This document shows, in pieces, positions 10,904 to 20,531 of a stretch of DNA of 64,000 bases. Numbering within the stretch: the stretch's first letter is position 1; each line of letters begins with the position of its first letter. Source of the DNA: Terriglobus albidus. Its GTDB lineage: Bacteria > Acidobacteriota > Terriglobia > Terriglobales > Acidobacteriaceae. Location of the stretch: contig NZ_JAGTAS010000048.1 in the NCBI RefSeq assembly GCF_025685425.1, forward strand, positions 62,001 through 126,000. Direction: 5' to 3'. The notes beneath the pieces are model-generated. The model saw only the letters and a program-made list of their open reading frames with translations. It made no database searches and was not told where the DNA came from. A program made the translations under genes and the position numbers.

Positions 10904-10990
10904 GGTTGAATAGTTCAATAGTTGAATTGTTGAATGGTGAGGCTTACAGGCTCAACTCACCCATGACCCACCATTCAACCATTCAACTAT
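10904..10990. repeat. Family F inverted repeat (GTTGAATAGTT type), copy F1
   Basis: Left part GGTTGAATAGTTCAATAGTT... and right part ...CCATTCAACTATTCA are inverted copies of the same GTTGAATAGTT/ATTCAAC motif around a 25-base centre. It fills the gap between two convergent genes. Copy F2 lies at 56798-56928. It could fold into a long AT-rich hairpin acting as a bidirectional terminator. Confidence 0.8.
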
Positions 10991-12613
10991 TCAGCGCCTG
11001 CGTGCTACGCGCGCAGGAGGCGCAATATTGGCGCACACAATGGTGCTGCTGCGCTCGCAGCTCAGGTTCAATTGGGTGGAACCGTCTTTTGGCAGCAGGG
11101 GATCAATCTGGTCGCCCAGTGGAGTCAGCAACGCCAGATCTCGTGTCTCTGCCGCATCTGCCTCGCCTGTGATCTGGAGCAGGCTCAGGTGAGAATCGAA
11201 GCGGCCGTTGATCTGGGCTGGGTTCTTTCCACCCAGGTCGACCGGCAGCCGGTCGAAGGTGAAGGCATAGCGCCGCAGGTCGCCCTGCAGATTGTTATTT
11301 TCGGGGTTCAGGCCGGGGCGGCCTTTGAAGACCACCGGAGTTACGGCAACATCAGTCAACTCGACCGTCTGGTCTTTGATGACCTCATGGTCCTTTGCGG
11401 AGAGTCCCAGCTTGTTGGCGGTGAGGTTGCCCTTCCATCCGCTCACTGCGCCGTAGGTTAGATCCGCATCAATGGTTCCGGAGGCGGTCCACTGCGGCGA
11501 TACGCGTGAGCTCGCGACTTTGAGCCAGTTCAGCAGCGTATCCGCGGCAACCTGGTGAAGTCCGAGCTGGATCTCCGCCTTCTCGGGTTCGCGGACATCA
11601 TCGATCCGCCCGGCCAGGGAAACGGCGCCGGCATCCACAGGCGCCTCGCACTTCACATCGTCCAGGGTCAGGAAACGGTTGGTGGCACGCAGCCCGCAGC
11701 GTATCTCCGCCGAGATCGGCTGTGACGGAAAGAACTCCGCCCGGCGCAGGCCTTCCAGCTTGATCCAGGTCTGCACGTTGGATTCGGCAAAGGTGCCTTT
11801 AACATTGGCTCCCCATTCCAGGGTTCCGCGCAGGCCGGCATCGGCTCCGGTCAGCACCTTGCTGGTTTCGCCGAGCTGGGCCTTGGTCCATACGCCATGC
11901 AGGTCAATCGGAACCTGGCTGAAGCTGTCCGCATGCTTAAGGGTGCCTTCGATCCGCAGAACGCCGGTATCGCTGGCATCGGTATCGGTGCGTGAGGGAT
12001 GCGCCTCCAGGCGGATCCGCCACTCGTCGGGATTCGGTAGCCAGAGTGCAAACTCCGCCTCGGTGAGAGAGAATGGCGTCTTCTCGTTGCCCAGCTTCAG
12101 GTTGACGCGGGCACTGGTGGCCTCGATATAGGGAAAACGGGGCTTACTGCCGGCTTTGGGCTGTGCTGTAGGAGCGGCATCCACCTGCGTGGCGTGCATC
12201 AGGATCCCCTGCAGGTTCCAGCGGCCATTCTCGGCGCGAACCAGGTTCACGCTGGGCTCTGTCAGTGAGATGGAGGAGGCCTCCAGCTTTCGCCGCCATA
12301 GGGAGCTCAAACGCAGGGTTACGTGGACCTGATTGGCCCGCATCACCGGCTCCGCGCCGAACTCCGGATCTTCGCTGATGACAAAATTTTCCAGGGTGAA
12401 ACCCGGTGTGGGCAGCATGCTCAGGGTGATGTTGTCGATATGCACCGGCCGCCCGATGGCCTCGCTGATGCTCTGCGCGACCCGCAGGCGATAACGGCCC
12501 ACATTGATCATGGGCAGCGCAAAGATGGCAATCAGGATCAGAACAATCAGGCCAAGAGCCATGGCGATGCGCCGACGCCGCGAACGCTTCGGTTGTGCGC
12601 CGATCTCAGACAT
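10991..12613 (-). CDS. AsmA-family envelope protein
   Basis: Protein of 540 aa anchored by one N-terminal membrane helix (about residues 15-36, after a very basic KRSRRRR stretch), with the rest in the periplasm. The start of the soluble part (INVGRYRLRVAQSISEAIGRPVHIDNITLSMLPTPGF) is typical of the AsmA/TamB-like superfamily, whose members are thought to help lipid or outer-membrane protein transport. The body is beta-rich, with repeated short strands. Its ATG directly abuts the lepB stop codon (TAG then ATG), so the two genes form an operon. It ends against the F1 repeat. Confidence 0.8.
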   Translation of the reverse strand: MSEIGAQPKRSRRRRIAMALGLIVLILIAIFALPMINVGRYRLRVAQSISEAIGRPVHIDNITLSMLPTPGFTLENFVISEDPEFGAEPVMRANQVHVTLRLSSLWRRKLEASSISLTEPSVNLVRAENGRWNLQGILMHATQVDAAPTAQPKAGSKPRFPYIEATSARVNLKLGNEKTPFSLTEAEFALWLPNPDEWRIRLEAHPSRTDTDASDTGVLRIEGTLKHADSFSQVPIDLHGVWTKAQLGETSKVLTGADAGLRGTLEWGANVKGTFAESNVQTWIKLEGLRRAEFFPSQPISAEIRCGLRATNRFLTLDDVKCEAPVDAGAVSLAGRIDDVREPEKAEIQLGLHQVAADTLLNWLKVASSRVSPQWTASGTIDADLTYGAVSGWKGNLTANKLGLSAKDHEVIKDQTVELTDVAVTPVVFKGRPGLNPENNNLQGDLRRYAFTFDRLPVDLGGKNPAQINGRFDSHLSLLQITGEADAAETRDLALLTPLGDQIDPLLPKDGSTQLNLSCERSSTIVCANIAPPARVARRR

Positions 12614-13531
12614 CTACTTCACCAGGTGCAGCGTACGCTTCCAGCGCGTCTCGTCGAAGAAGTGCAGAATCACGTGGCCCGCGAAGCTGATGCGGTCGCC
12701 GACTGTCTGCTTGTTGATCTGGTCCGCCGGAGTCTCGAACGACCAGTAAACGAACATAGGCCGACCGACGATATTTTCCATAGGAACGAAGCCCCAGAAG
12801 CGGCTGTCCAGCGAGTCCAGGCGGTTGTCACCCATGGCAAAGACCTTCCCCGGAGGGACCACGAGATCCTCTCCCTGGATGTGGGAGGGAAGATCTTCAC
12901 GCCAGACGCCAGGAACGTCCTCTGAGGACATATAGGATGGCGGGGGATATAGCGGGAAGTCGTCGCGGAACTCCTGATACTCGCGAATGTTTCCGTTCTC
13001 GTCCCGGTCGCCGGGCTTGGAGATATAAGGCTCGTTCTGCTGAACGCCATTGACGTACAGAATGCCGTTGCGCAGGTGAATCTTATCGCCGGGCAGGCCG
13101 ACGAGGCGCTTGACCAGGAAGAGATCGGGCCAGCCGGGCTTCAGGAAGACGAAGACATCCCCGCGGTGGGGCTGACGGTAGTGCACCAGCGGCATCCACT
13201 TACTCTGTGGAGCCAGGGTGACACGGTCCACCAGCACATGGTCGCCGATCAGCAGCGTCTTCACCATGGAGGCCGACGGGATCTCAAAGTTCTGAAAGAT
13301 AAAGGTCATGACGAAGAGACCCACGGCCAGAACACTGGCGATGGAGGCAATGCTTTCGAGCAGGGTCTCTTCGCGCTTCTGTTCTTCAGGCTTCTGCTCT
13401 TCGTTTGGCAAAGGAACTTTCTCCTCAGCAAGTGTAACTGGTCGGGTATCCGGGAGGGCACCCACCCGAATTCTGTGAGCGTTTAGTCCAGGGAACACGT
13501 TCGTTGGGAATCCGAAGTGGGGATCCAGCAA
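12614..13531 (-). CDS. lepB: Signal peptidase I
   Basis: Membrane-bound serine protease that removes signal peptides from exported proteins. A helix at about residues 63-80 is followed by the catalytic Ser88 in IPSASMVKTL. The general-base Lys141 lies in LVKRLVGLPGDK, and the box MGDNRLDSLDSRFWG follows. Length is up to 305 aa. The start is uncertain: the longest frame begins with TTG at 13531, a GTG lies at 13465, and neither has a convincing Shine-Dalgarno. The region before the membrane helix is Glu/Lys-rich and probably disordered. The gene is divergent from recX and heads an operon with the AsmA-like gene. Confidence 0.93.
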   Translation of the reverse strand: MLDPHFGFPTNVFPGLNAHRIRVGALPDTRPVTLAEEKVPLPNEEQKPEEQKREETLLESIASIASVLAVGLFVMTFIFQNFEIPSASMVKTLLIGDHVLVDRVTLAPQSKWMPLVHYRQPHRGDVFVFLKPGWPDLFLVKRLVGLPGDKIHLRNGILYVNGVQQNEPYISKPGDRDENGNIREYQEFRDDFPLYPPPSYMSSEDVPGVWREDLPSHIQGEDLVVPPGKVFAMGDNRLDSLDSRFWGFVPMENIVGRPMFVYWSFETPADQINKQTVGDRISFAGHVILHFFDETRWKRTLHLVK

Positions 13532-13637
13532 GATAAGCGCTTGATTCTCCGTACCAAAATTCGTCAGTACAACTCCTTCAACAACCCAATCAATCCAGTA
13601 CCCCGTTCATCAATTCTTCTAGAATTTCCTAACCGCG

Positions 13638-14180
13638 ATGCCGTTCCGTAAACCCAAACCGCGCGAACCGATGAGTGAGACCGAGCTGCTGGACTACGCC
13701 GCCGCCGCCCTGGGCCGCCGCATGCGTACCGTAGCCGAGCTGAAGAAGCTGATGAAGGCGCGGGTGGAAGACTCCGCCGAGGGCGAAGCGAAGATCGGCC
13801 GGGTGATCGCCCGGCTGGAAGAGATGCGCTATCTCTCCGATCCGCGCTTTGCCGCGGACTTCACCCGGCTCCGCCAGGAGAACCAGGCCTTCGGCAAACG
13901 CCGCATCGCCAACGATCTGCGGCAGAAGGGGATTGCGTCTCCTCTGATCGAGAAGACGCTCACGGCAGCCTTCGAAGACGTAAAAGAGCTCGATCTCGCC
14001 CGCGAACATCTCCGCAAAAAGCGGATCGCCGCACCGGCAAATGAAAAAGAATCGGCGCGGATTGTGCGCCGTCTCGCTGCGGCCGGCTTCTCCACCGGCA
14101 CCATCTTTGCGGCGCTGAAGGAGCTGAAGGCCAGTGATGATGTCCTGGCCGAAGTCGAAACGCTGGACGAGATGGAATGA
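13638..14180 (+). CDS. recX: Regulatory protein RecX
   Basis: RecX is a small helical protein that modulates RecA filaments. This one is 180 aa. It shows the three-helix repeats, with the signature RYLSDPRFAADFTRLRQENQAFGKRRIANDLRQKGI and the last repeat ARIVRRLAAAGFSTGTIFAALKEL. No recA is in the window. The last 4 bases overlap the ATG of the downstream DUF429 gene (ATGA), so both are likely translated from one message. Some annotation pipelines might start it at M12 (MSETELLDY). Confidence 0.9.
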   Translation: MPFRKPKPREPMSETELLDYAAAALGRRMRTVAELKKLMKARVEDSAEGEAKIGRVIARLEEMRYLSDPRFAADFTRLRQENQAFGKRRIANDLRQKGIASPLIEKTLTAAFEDVKELDLAREHLRKKRIAAPANEKESARIVRRLAAAGFSTGTIFAALKELKASDDVLAEVETLDEME

Positions 14181-15073
14181 GCGTCACGCAGGTCATCGCG
14201 ATCGACTGGTCAGGCCGCGTCGATGCCGCCGGCCAGCGCCGCCATATCTACGCCGCCCGCTGGCACAACGGGAAAGTCACGCTGACCAACGGCCGCACCC
14301 GGCAGGAGACGGCCAAGTGGTTGATCAAGCTGGCCAAGGATGATCCATCGCTGGTCGTGGGCTTCGATTTCTGTTTTTCGTTTCCCGCATGGTTTCTGCG
14401 AGAGTTGGAGATGGAGAGCGCTCCTCAGTTCTGGCGCCTGGTGACCGAACAGCACGGGGAGCGCTGGCTCTCACGCGAGTGTGAAGACCGCCGCTTCTGG
14501 GGAAAGCCGCACAAGCGGCCCGCGGAGTTTTCAGGCGATCGGCTGCATCGCATGCTGCGCGCAACCGATATTGATTGCAAGCTGGTGGCGCTTATTCCGG
14601 AAGAAGAGCGTGCGTTAAGAGTGAAGGGCATCACACCGAAATCTGTATTCCAGATCGGCGGATCCGGATCGGTGGGCACAGCCTCGCTGCGCGGTATGCC
14701 GGTGCTGCTGCAACTGCGCGAGGCAGGTTTCTCGGTCTGGCCCTTCGACCCGCCAAAGTTGCCGCTCGTGGTGGAGATGTATACGCGGCTCAACACCGGG
14801 CCGGTGCACAAGTCCAATCCGGAGAGGCGCGCCGAATATCTGCTGCGCAAGCGGAAAGAAGATCCGGCTTATGCAGCTCTGCCGCGTGGCGTGCTGCAGA
14901 CGGCCCGCGCCGGGGAAGATGCGTTTGATGCTCTGGTCAGCATGATGGTGATGGTGGAGCGGCGCGACGAGTTTCCGCGTCTGGTGCAACCGCGCGATCC
15001 GCTGCATGCGATGGAGGGCTGGACGTGGGCGCCCGATCTGCAAGCGACACAAAAGAAGAAGAGCCGCCGTTGA
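14177..15073 (+). CDS. DUF429 domain-containing protein (RNase H-fold)
   Basis: Protein of 298 aa. The N-terminus VIAIDWSGRVDAAG and VVGFDFCFSFP match the opening strands of DUF429 proteins, which have an RNase H-like fold. Acidic residues at Asp10 and in GFDF, plus the late AGEDAFDALVSMM, could be the metal-binding set. The C-terminus ends in a basic KKKSRR tail. The function of the family is unknown. The 4-base ATGA overlap with recX suggests co-translation and perhaps a DNA-repair-related role, but that is only inference from position. Confidence 0.8.
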   Translation: MSVTQVIAIDWSGRVDAAGQRRHIYAARWHNGKVTLTNGRTRQETAKWLIKLAKDDPSLVVGFDFCFSFPAWFLRELEMESAPQFWRLVTEQHGERWLSRECEDRRFWGKPHKRPAEFSGDRLHRMLRATDIDCKLVALIPEEERALRVKGITPKSVFQIGGSGSVGTASLRGMPVLLQLREAGFSVWPFDPPKLPLVVEMYTRLNTGPVHKSNPERRAEYLLRKRKEDPAYAALPRGVLQTARAGEDAFDALVSMMVMVERRDEFPRLVQPRDPLHAMEGWTWAPDLQATQKKKSRR

Positions 15074-15211
15074 CGCTTACACTGCCCGGGTGGCCGCCCT
15101 CGCAACCGGGGTCCCCACTGAACGAAGTTCATTGGGGCGATAACGCCAGGGCGGGTAAGGAATATCCGTACCTCCTAACAAAACGCGAAACGAAAAGACG
15201 CGAGAAGGTTC

Positions 15212-15277
15212 GCAGCGATCTGCTTGCAGCAATCTGCTTGCAGCAATCTGCTTGCAGCAATCTGCTTGCAGCAATCC
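15212..15277 (+). repeat. 14-bp tandem repeat (about 4.7 copies)
   Basis: The unit GCAGCAATCTGCTT is repeated from 15212 (first copy with one change, GCAGCGATC) through 15267, plus a partial copy. AGCA and TGCT within each unit could pair. It lies in the 292-base gap between the DUF429 gene and the DinB gene, where I see nothing else except a good Shine-Dalgarno (GGGAGG) for the downstream gene. Confidence 0.9.
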
Positions 15278-15365
15278 TTATGTCCGGCGCAATTTTACTT
15301 ATAACGATGGCGCGGAACCGCGAAGGTAAAGCACACTTCTCTCGCGGAGTTTAGGGAGGATTGGC

Positions 15366-15881
15366 ATGACGCAGATCGCAGTGTGGTTTGAGCGGAAGTT
15401 TTCCTTCGGATATCCGAAGGAGCTATTACCTAACCTGATGGCACGGCTGCGCGGCACACCGGCACGGCTGGAGGAGGAGCTGCGGGGCCATACGCATCAG
15501 CGGTTGATTGCCAGACCGGAACATGGCTGGTCTGCGCAGGAGAACGCCGGACATCTTCTACAGCTTGAGCCGCTGTGGCTCACCCGCGTGGAAGACTTCG
15601 TCCGCGGCAGCGACACCCTCACGCCGACTGACCTTGCGAATCGCGCCACGACCGATGGCGGCTACAACGAGCGTCCACTTGAAGAGATTCTTTCGGCTTT
15701 TCGCGGCGCACGCAGCAAGCTTCTGAGCCGCGTTGCCTCGCTGGAAGAAGAGGCATGGGACCGCAGTATCGTGCACCCGCGTCTGAAGCAGCCCATGACT
15801 CTGACGGACCATCTCTTCTTCGTCGCAGAGCACGATGACCATCACTTAGCCCGCATCTGGGAGCTATTTGAAGGGCTCTGA
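15366..15881 (+). CDS. DinB-family protein
   Basis: Four-helix-bundle metalloprotein of 171 aa. The DinB/YfiT pattern of three histidines is present: His59 in QENAGHLLQLEPLW and the pair in FVAEHDDHHLARIWEL near the C-terminus. Related proteins are thiol-dependent transferases or hydrolases, and some are damage-inducible, but the role of this one is unknown. GGGAGG lies 6-11 bases before the ATG, a strong ribosome binding site. It ends next to a family C repeat. Its gene neighbours give no functional hint. Confidence 0.85.
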   Translation: MTQIAVWFERKFSFGYPKELLPNLMARLRGTPARLEEELRGHTHQRLIARPEHGWSAQENAGHLLQLEPLWLTRVEDFVRGSDTLTPTDLANRATTDGGYNERPLEEILSAFRGARSKLLSRVASLEEEAWDRSIVHPRLKQPMTLTDHLFFVAEHDDHHLARIWELFEGL

Positions 15882-15894
15882 AGGAAATCTCCGG

Positions 15895-15955
15895 AGGGCT
15901 CTGAAGCGCTGAAGGCGCGCTCTATACCAGCCTGGGGCAACGCCCCAGGTACGAG
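15895..15955 (-). repeat. Family C repeat (GGGGCGTTGCCCC type), copy C1
   Basis: AGCGCTGAAGGCGCGCTCTATACCAGCC then TGGGGCAACGCCCCA, a 6-bp-arm hairpin. Copies C2 (38338-38392) and C3 (48088-48180) share the same order of blocks. It lies where the 3' end of the broken TonB-domain gene should be. Confidence 0.85.
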
Positions 15956-15957
15956 GT

Positions 15958-16241
15958 AAGGAGAAAGATAAGGTCCTCCGTAGGAATTCGCTTTCCAGTT
16001 CACTACATAGTCATGGGCTGGAGCTTTTAGCATTTCTGGCCCAGACAAGGCATGGGATTCCTTGACCGAGCCGTCCGGAGAACTCAACTAGCATGATGAC
16101 CTTTCCGGTCACATGAGCTGCCCTTGCGATTGGAGGATAAATCGGCGTGTTGTTTTCGATGATGGATGCTAGTCCGCACGGAGGCTCTTGCGCGGATGCC
16201 TGGACCGCGAGGAGCGACAAAAAGATAAGGCTCGATTTCAT
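15958..16241 (-). pseudogene. Broken TonB C-terminal-domain protein
   Basis: Two frames together make one small exported TonB-domain protein. Frame 1 (16241 to about 16080) gives a signal peptide MKSSLIFLSLLAVQASAQ and then YPPIARAAHVTGKVIMLVEFS. Frame 2 (from about 16079) continues PDGSVKESHALSGPEMLK and AHDYVVNWKANSY. The expected join is VEFS-PDGSV, and the sequence is two bases short there (or one base long). After NSYGGPYL the frame runs into the family C repeat, so the normal C-terminus is also missing. The gene therefore looks inactivated by a frameshift and a 3' truncation. A sequencing error could explain the frameshift but not the repeat at the end. Confidence 0.75.
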
Positions 16242-16252
16242 CGGGTCCGCCG

Positions 16253-17401
16253 CTAAGCCATAAACGCGGGCTCAAGATCTCCGGAGGGATATACCCGATT
16301 CCGTCCGGCGGCCTTGGCCTCATACAGTGCGCGATCAGACTGCTTGATCAGATCTTCCAGACCTAAAATCTGGCCCACCAGCGTGGTAATGCCGACTGAG
16401 ACCCGTACCTGGAACTGATGAGTTTCGGTCCGCACCCGCAGGGCAGAGACCTCTCCGCGGATGAGCTCGGCGATCATGCGCGCCATCTCCATGGATGTAT
16501 CCGGCAGCACCACCATGAATTCATCTCCGCCCAAACGAGCCACCAGGTCGGTGCTACGTACGGAGCGGCGGATGGCATTTGTTACCGCCAGCAAGGCCTG
16601 GTCGCCGCCATGATGGCCGAAGCGATCATTGATGCCCTTGAAGTGATCCATATCCAGCATCAGCGCCGAGATGGTTCCTCCACTCTTCGCCGAGCGTTGC
16701 AGCAGCTCAACGACCTCACGCTCGACGGCGCGACGATTCAGCACCCCGGTCAGCGGATCGGTCATAGCCTGGCGCTCCAGGTCCTCGCGCAACCGCGCCG
16801 CTGACATCCAGATAAACCCGAAGGCGATGCCTGCAATGACGATCAGATCGAGCCAGATGAAGTAGAAGCTAGGAACGTGGAAACGGTAGACCGCATACCC
16901 GCGCACGGAGCAGACCGTGGCAAAGAACAGGAAGACTGAGCCCAGCAGGCGCGAAGCGGTACGCACGCCGGGAGCCGCCGGTCCGAAGAGCACCCATGCC
17001 GTCATCAGCGCCGGAGCCGCCATCATGGCGGAGATAACCGCGACCCGCACACCGATATCAGGGCGTACCAGCGAAAAATACGCGACGCCGCACATCCCCA
17101 CCATGCAAACGCCAAGTATCGCGATCCACATCCGTTCCATGCGGCCAAGAAAGGTGGTCACGGCTCGGTTCAGGCACACCAGCTGCGCCACGAAGAGCAG
17201 ATTCGAGAGGACGATGCCGATCACCACCGGCAGATGCGCGCGTGCACCCTGCAGCGACAGGGCAATGCCTCCGGCAAGGTTTGAGATGACAAACCAGTAC
17301 GCTCCGCGCAGACCAGGGTTTGCAAGGGAATTGACGAGCATCGTGAGGCCGAAGAGGAAAAGCAGGCTCGACTCCACGAAGAAAAGGGTATTGATATCCA
17401 T
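16253..17401 (-). CDS. Membrane-bound diguanylate cyclase (GGDEF)
   Basis: Makes the second messenger cyclic di-GMP from two GTP. The 382-aa protein starts with six or seven membrane helices (about 1-200) that probably sense a signal. A C-terminal GGDEF domain (about 212-372) follows, starting DPLTGVLNRRAVE. The active-site motif is intact (GGDEF, 291-295). An inhibitory I-site RSTD (282-285) lies five residues upstream, so the enzyme should be feedback-inhibited. There is no EAL domain. It is divergent from alaS. The broken TonB-domain gene lies immediately downstream on the same strand. Confidence 0.93.
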   Translation of the reverse strand: MDINTLFFVESSLLFLFGLTMLVNSLANPGLRGAYWFVISNLAGGIALSLQGARAHLPVVIGIVLSNLLFVAQLVCLNRAVTTFLGRMERMWIAILGVCMVGMCGVAYFSLVRPDIGVRVAVISAMMAAPALMTAWVLFGPAAPGVRTASRLLGSVFLFFATVCSVRGYAVYRFHVPSFYFIWLDLIVIAGIAFGFIWMSAARLREDLERQAMTDPLTGVLNRRAVEREVVELLQRSAKSGGTISALMLDMDHFKGINDRFGHHGGDQALLAVTNAIRRSVRSTDLVARLGGDEFMVVLPDTSMEMARMIAELIRGEVSALRVRTETHQFQVRVSVGITTLVGQILGLEDLIKQSDRALYEAKAAGRNRVYPSGDLEPAFMA

Positions 17402-17525
17402 TGGGCCGAAGTCCGTTCAGGGAACGGAAAAAACATCATTTGGGATTCTTGCGCTTAGTGTTGCAGGCGGCGGGCGGCAAAGCAACGGCAAAATGACCGG
17501 ACCGCGCTGCTAGACTTAACAGGTC

Positions 17526-20204
<2,679 letters not shown>

Positions 20205-20531
20205 GCACGAATCCGGGTGCCCCAGGTCCCTTAGGGATCTGGGCATTCGCGTTTCGCGCGTACCGCTTTCTACGTACCAGGAGATATCGGCAGAGAAGCA
20301 GATTCTTCGTTCCCTCCGGTCAACCACCCCAGCCAGCAAGCTGGCTGGGGATCCCGGTCACTGCGAAATGACAAAAGGGAAGGACGAACCGGGTTGTCAC
20401 GCGAAATAACAAAAAGCGGATCGACTCCGATACCCCATTTACCACCCAAGTACGCTCCGGTTTTTGTGCAGGTTTTCCGGGTTAACTGGTCGGTAAACTG
20501 AAAGCGTTTCGGCTTTTGCCGGCGCTGCCGC
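20205..20531 (+). repeat. Family E repeat (E1) in alaS-amidase gap
   Basis: The 327-base gap holds no gene. GCCCCAGGTCCC...GGGATCTGGGC (20219-20247) is an imperfect hairpin after alaS. Family E follows at 20291-20376: AGAGAAGCAGATTCTTCG, CCTCCGGTC, a perfect 10-bp CCCCAGCCAG/CTGGCTGGGG hairpin (20327-20350), then ACTGCGAAATGACAAA. Copies E2 and E3 share the same outer blocks. The last 100 bases presumably hold the amidase promoter. Confidence 0.75.

Noticed and set aside
15212-15277. Possible CRISPR array
   Set aside because: Units are 14 bp and directly adjacent without unique spacers, and there are no cas genes.
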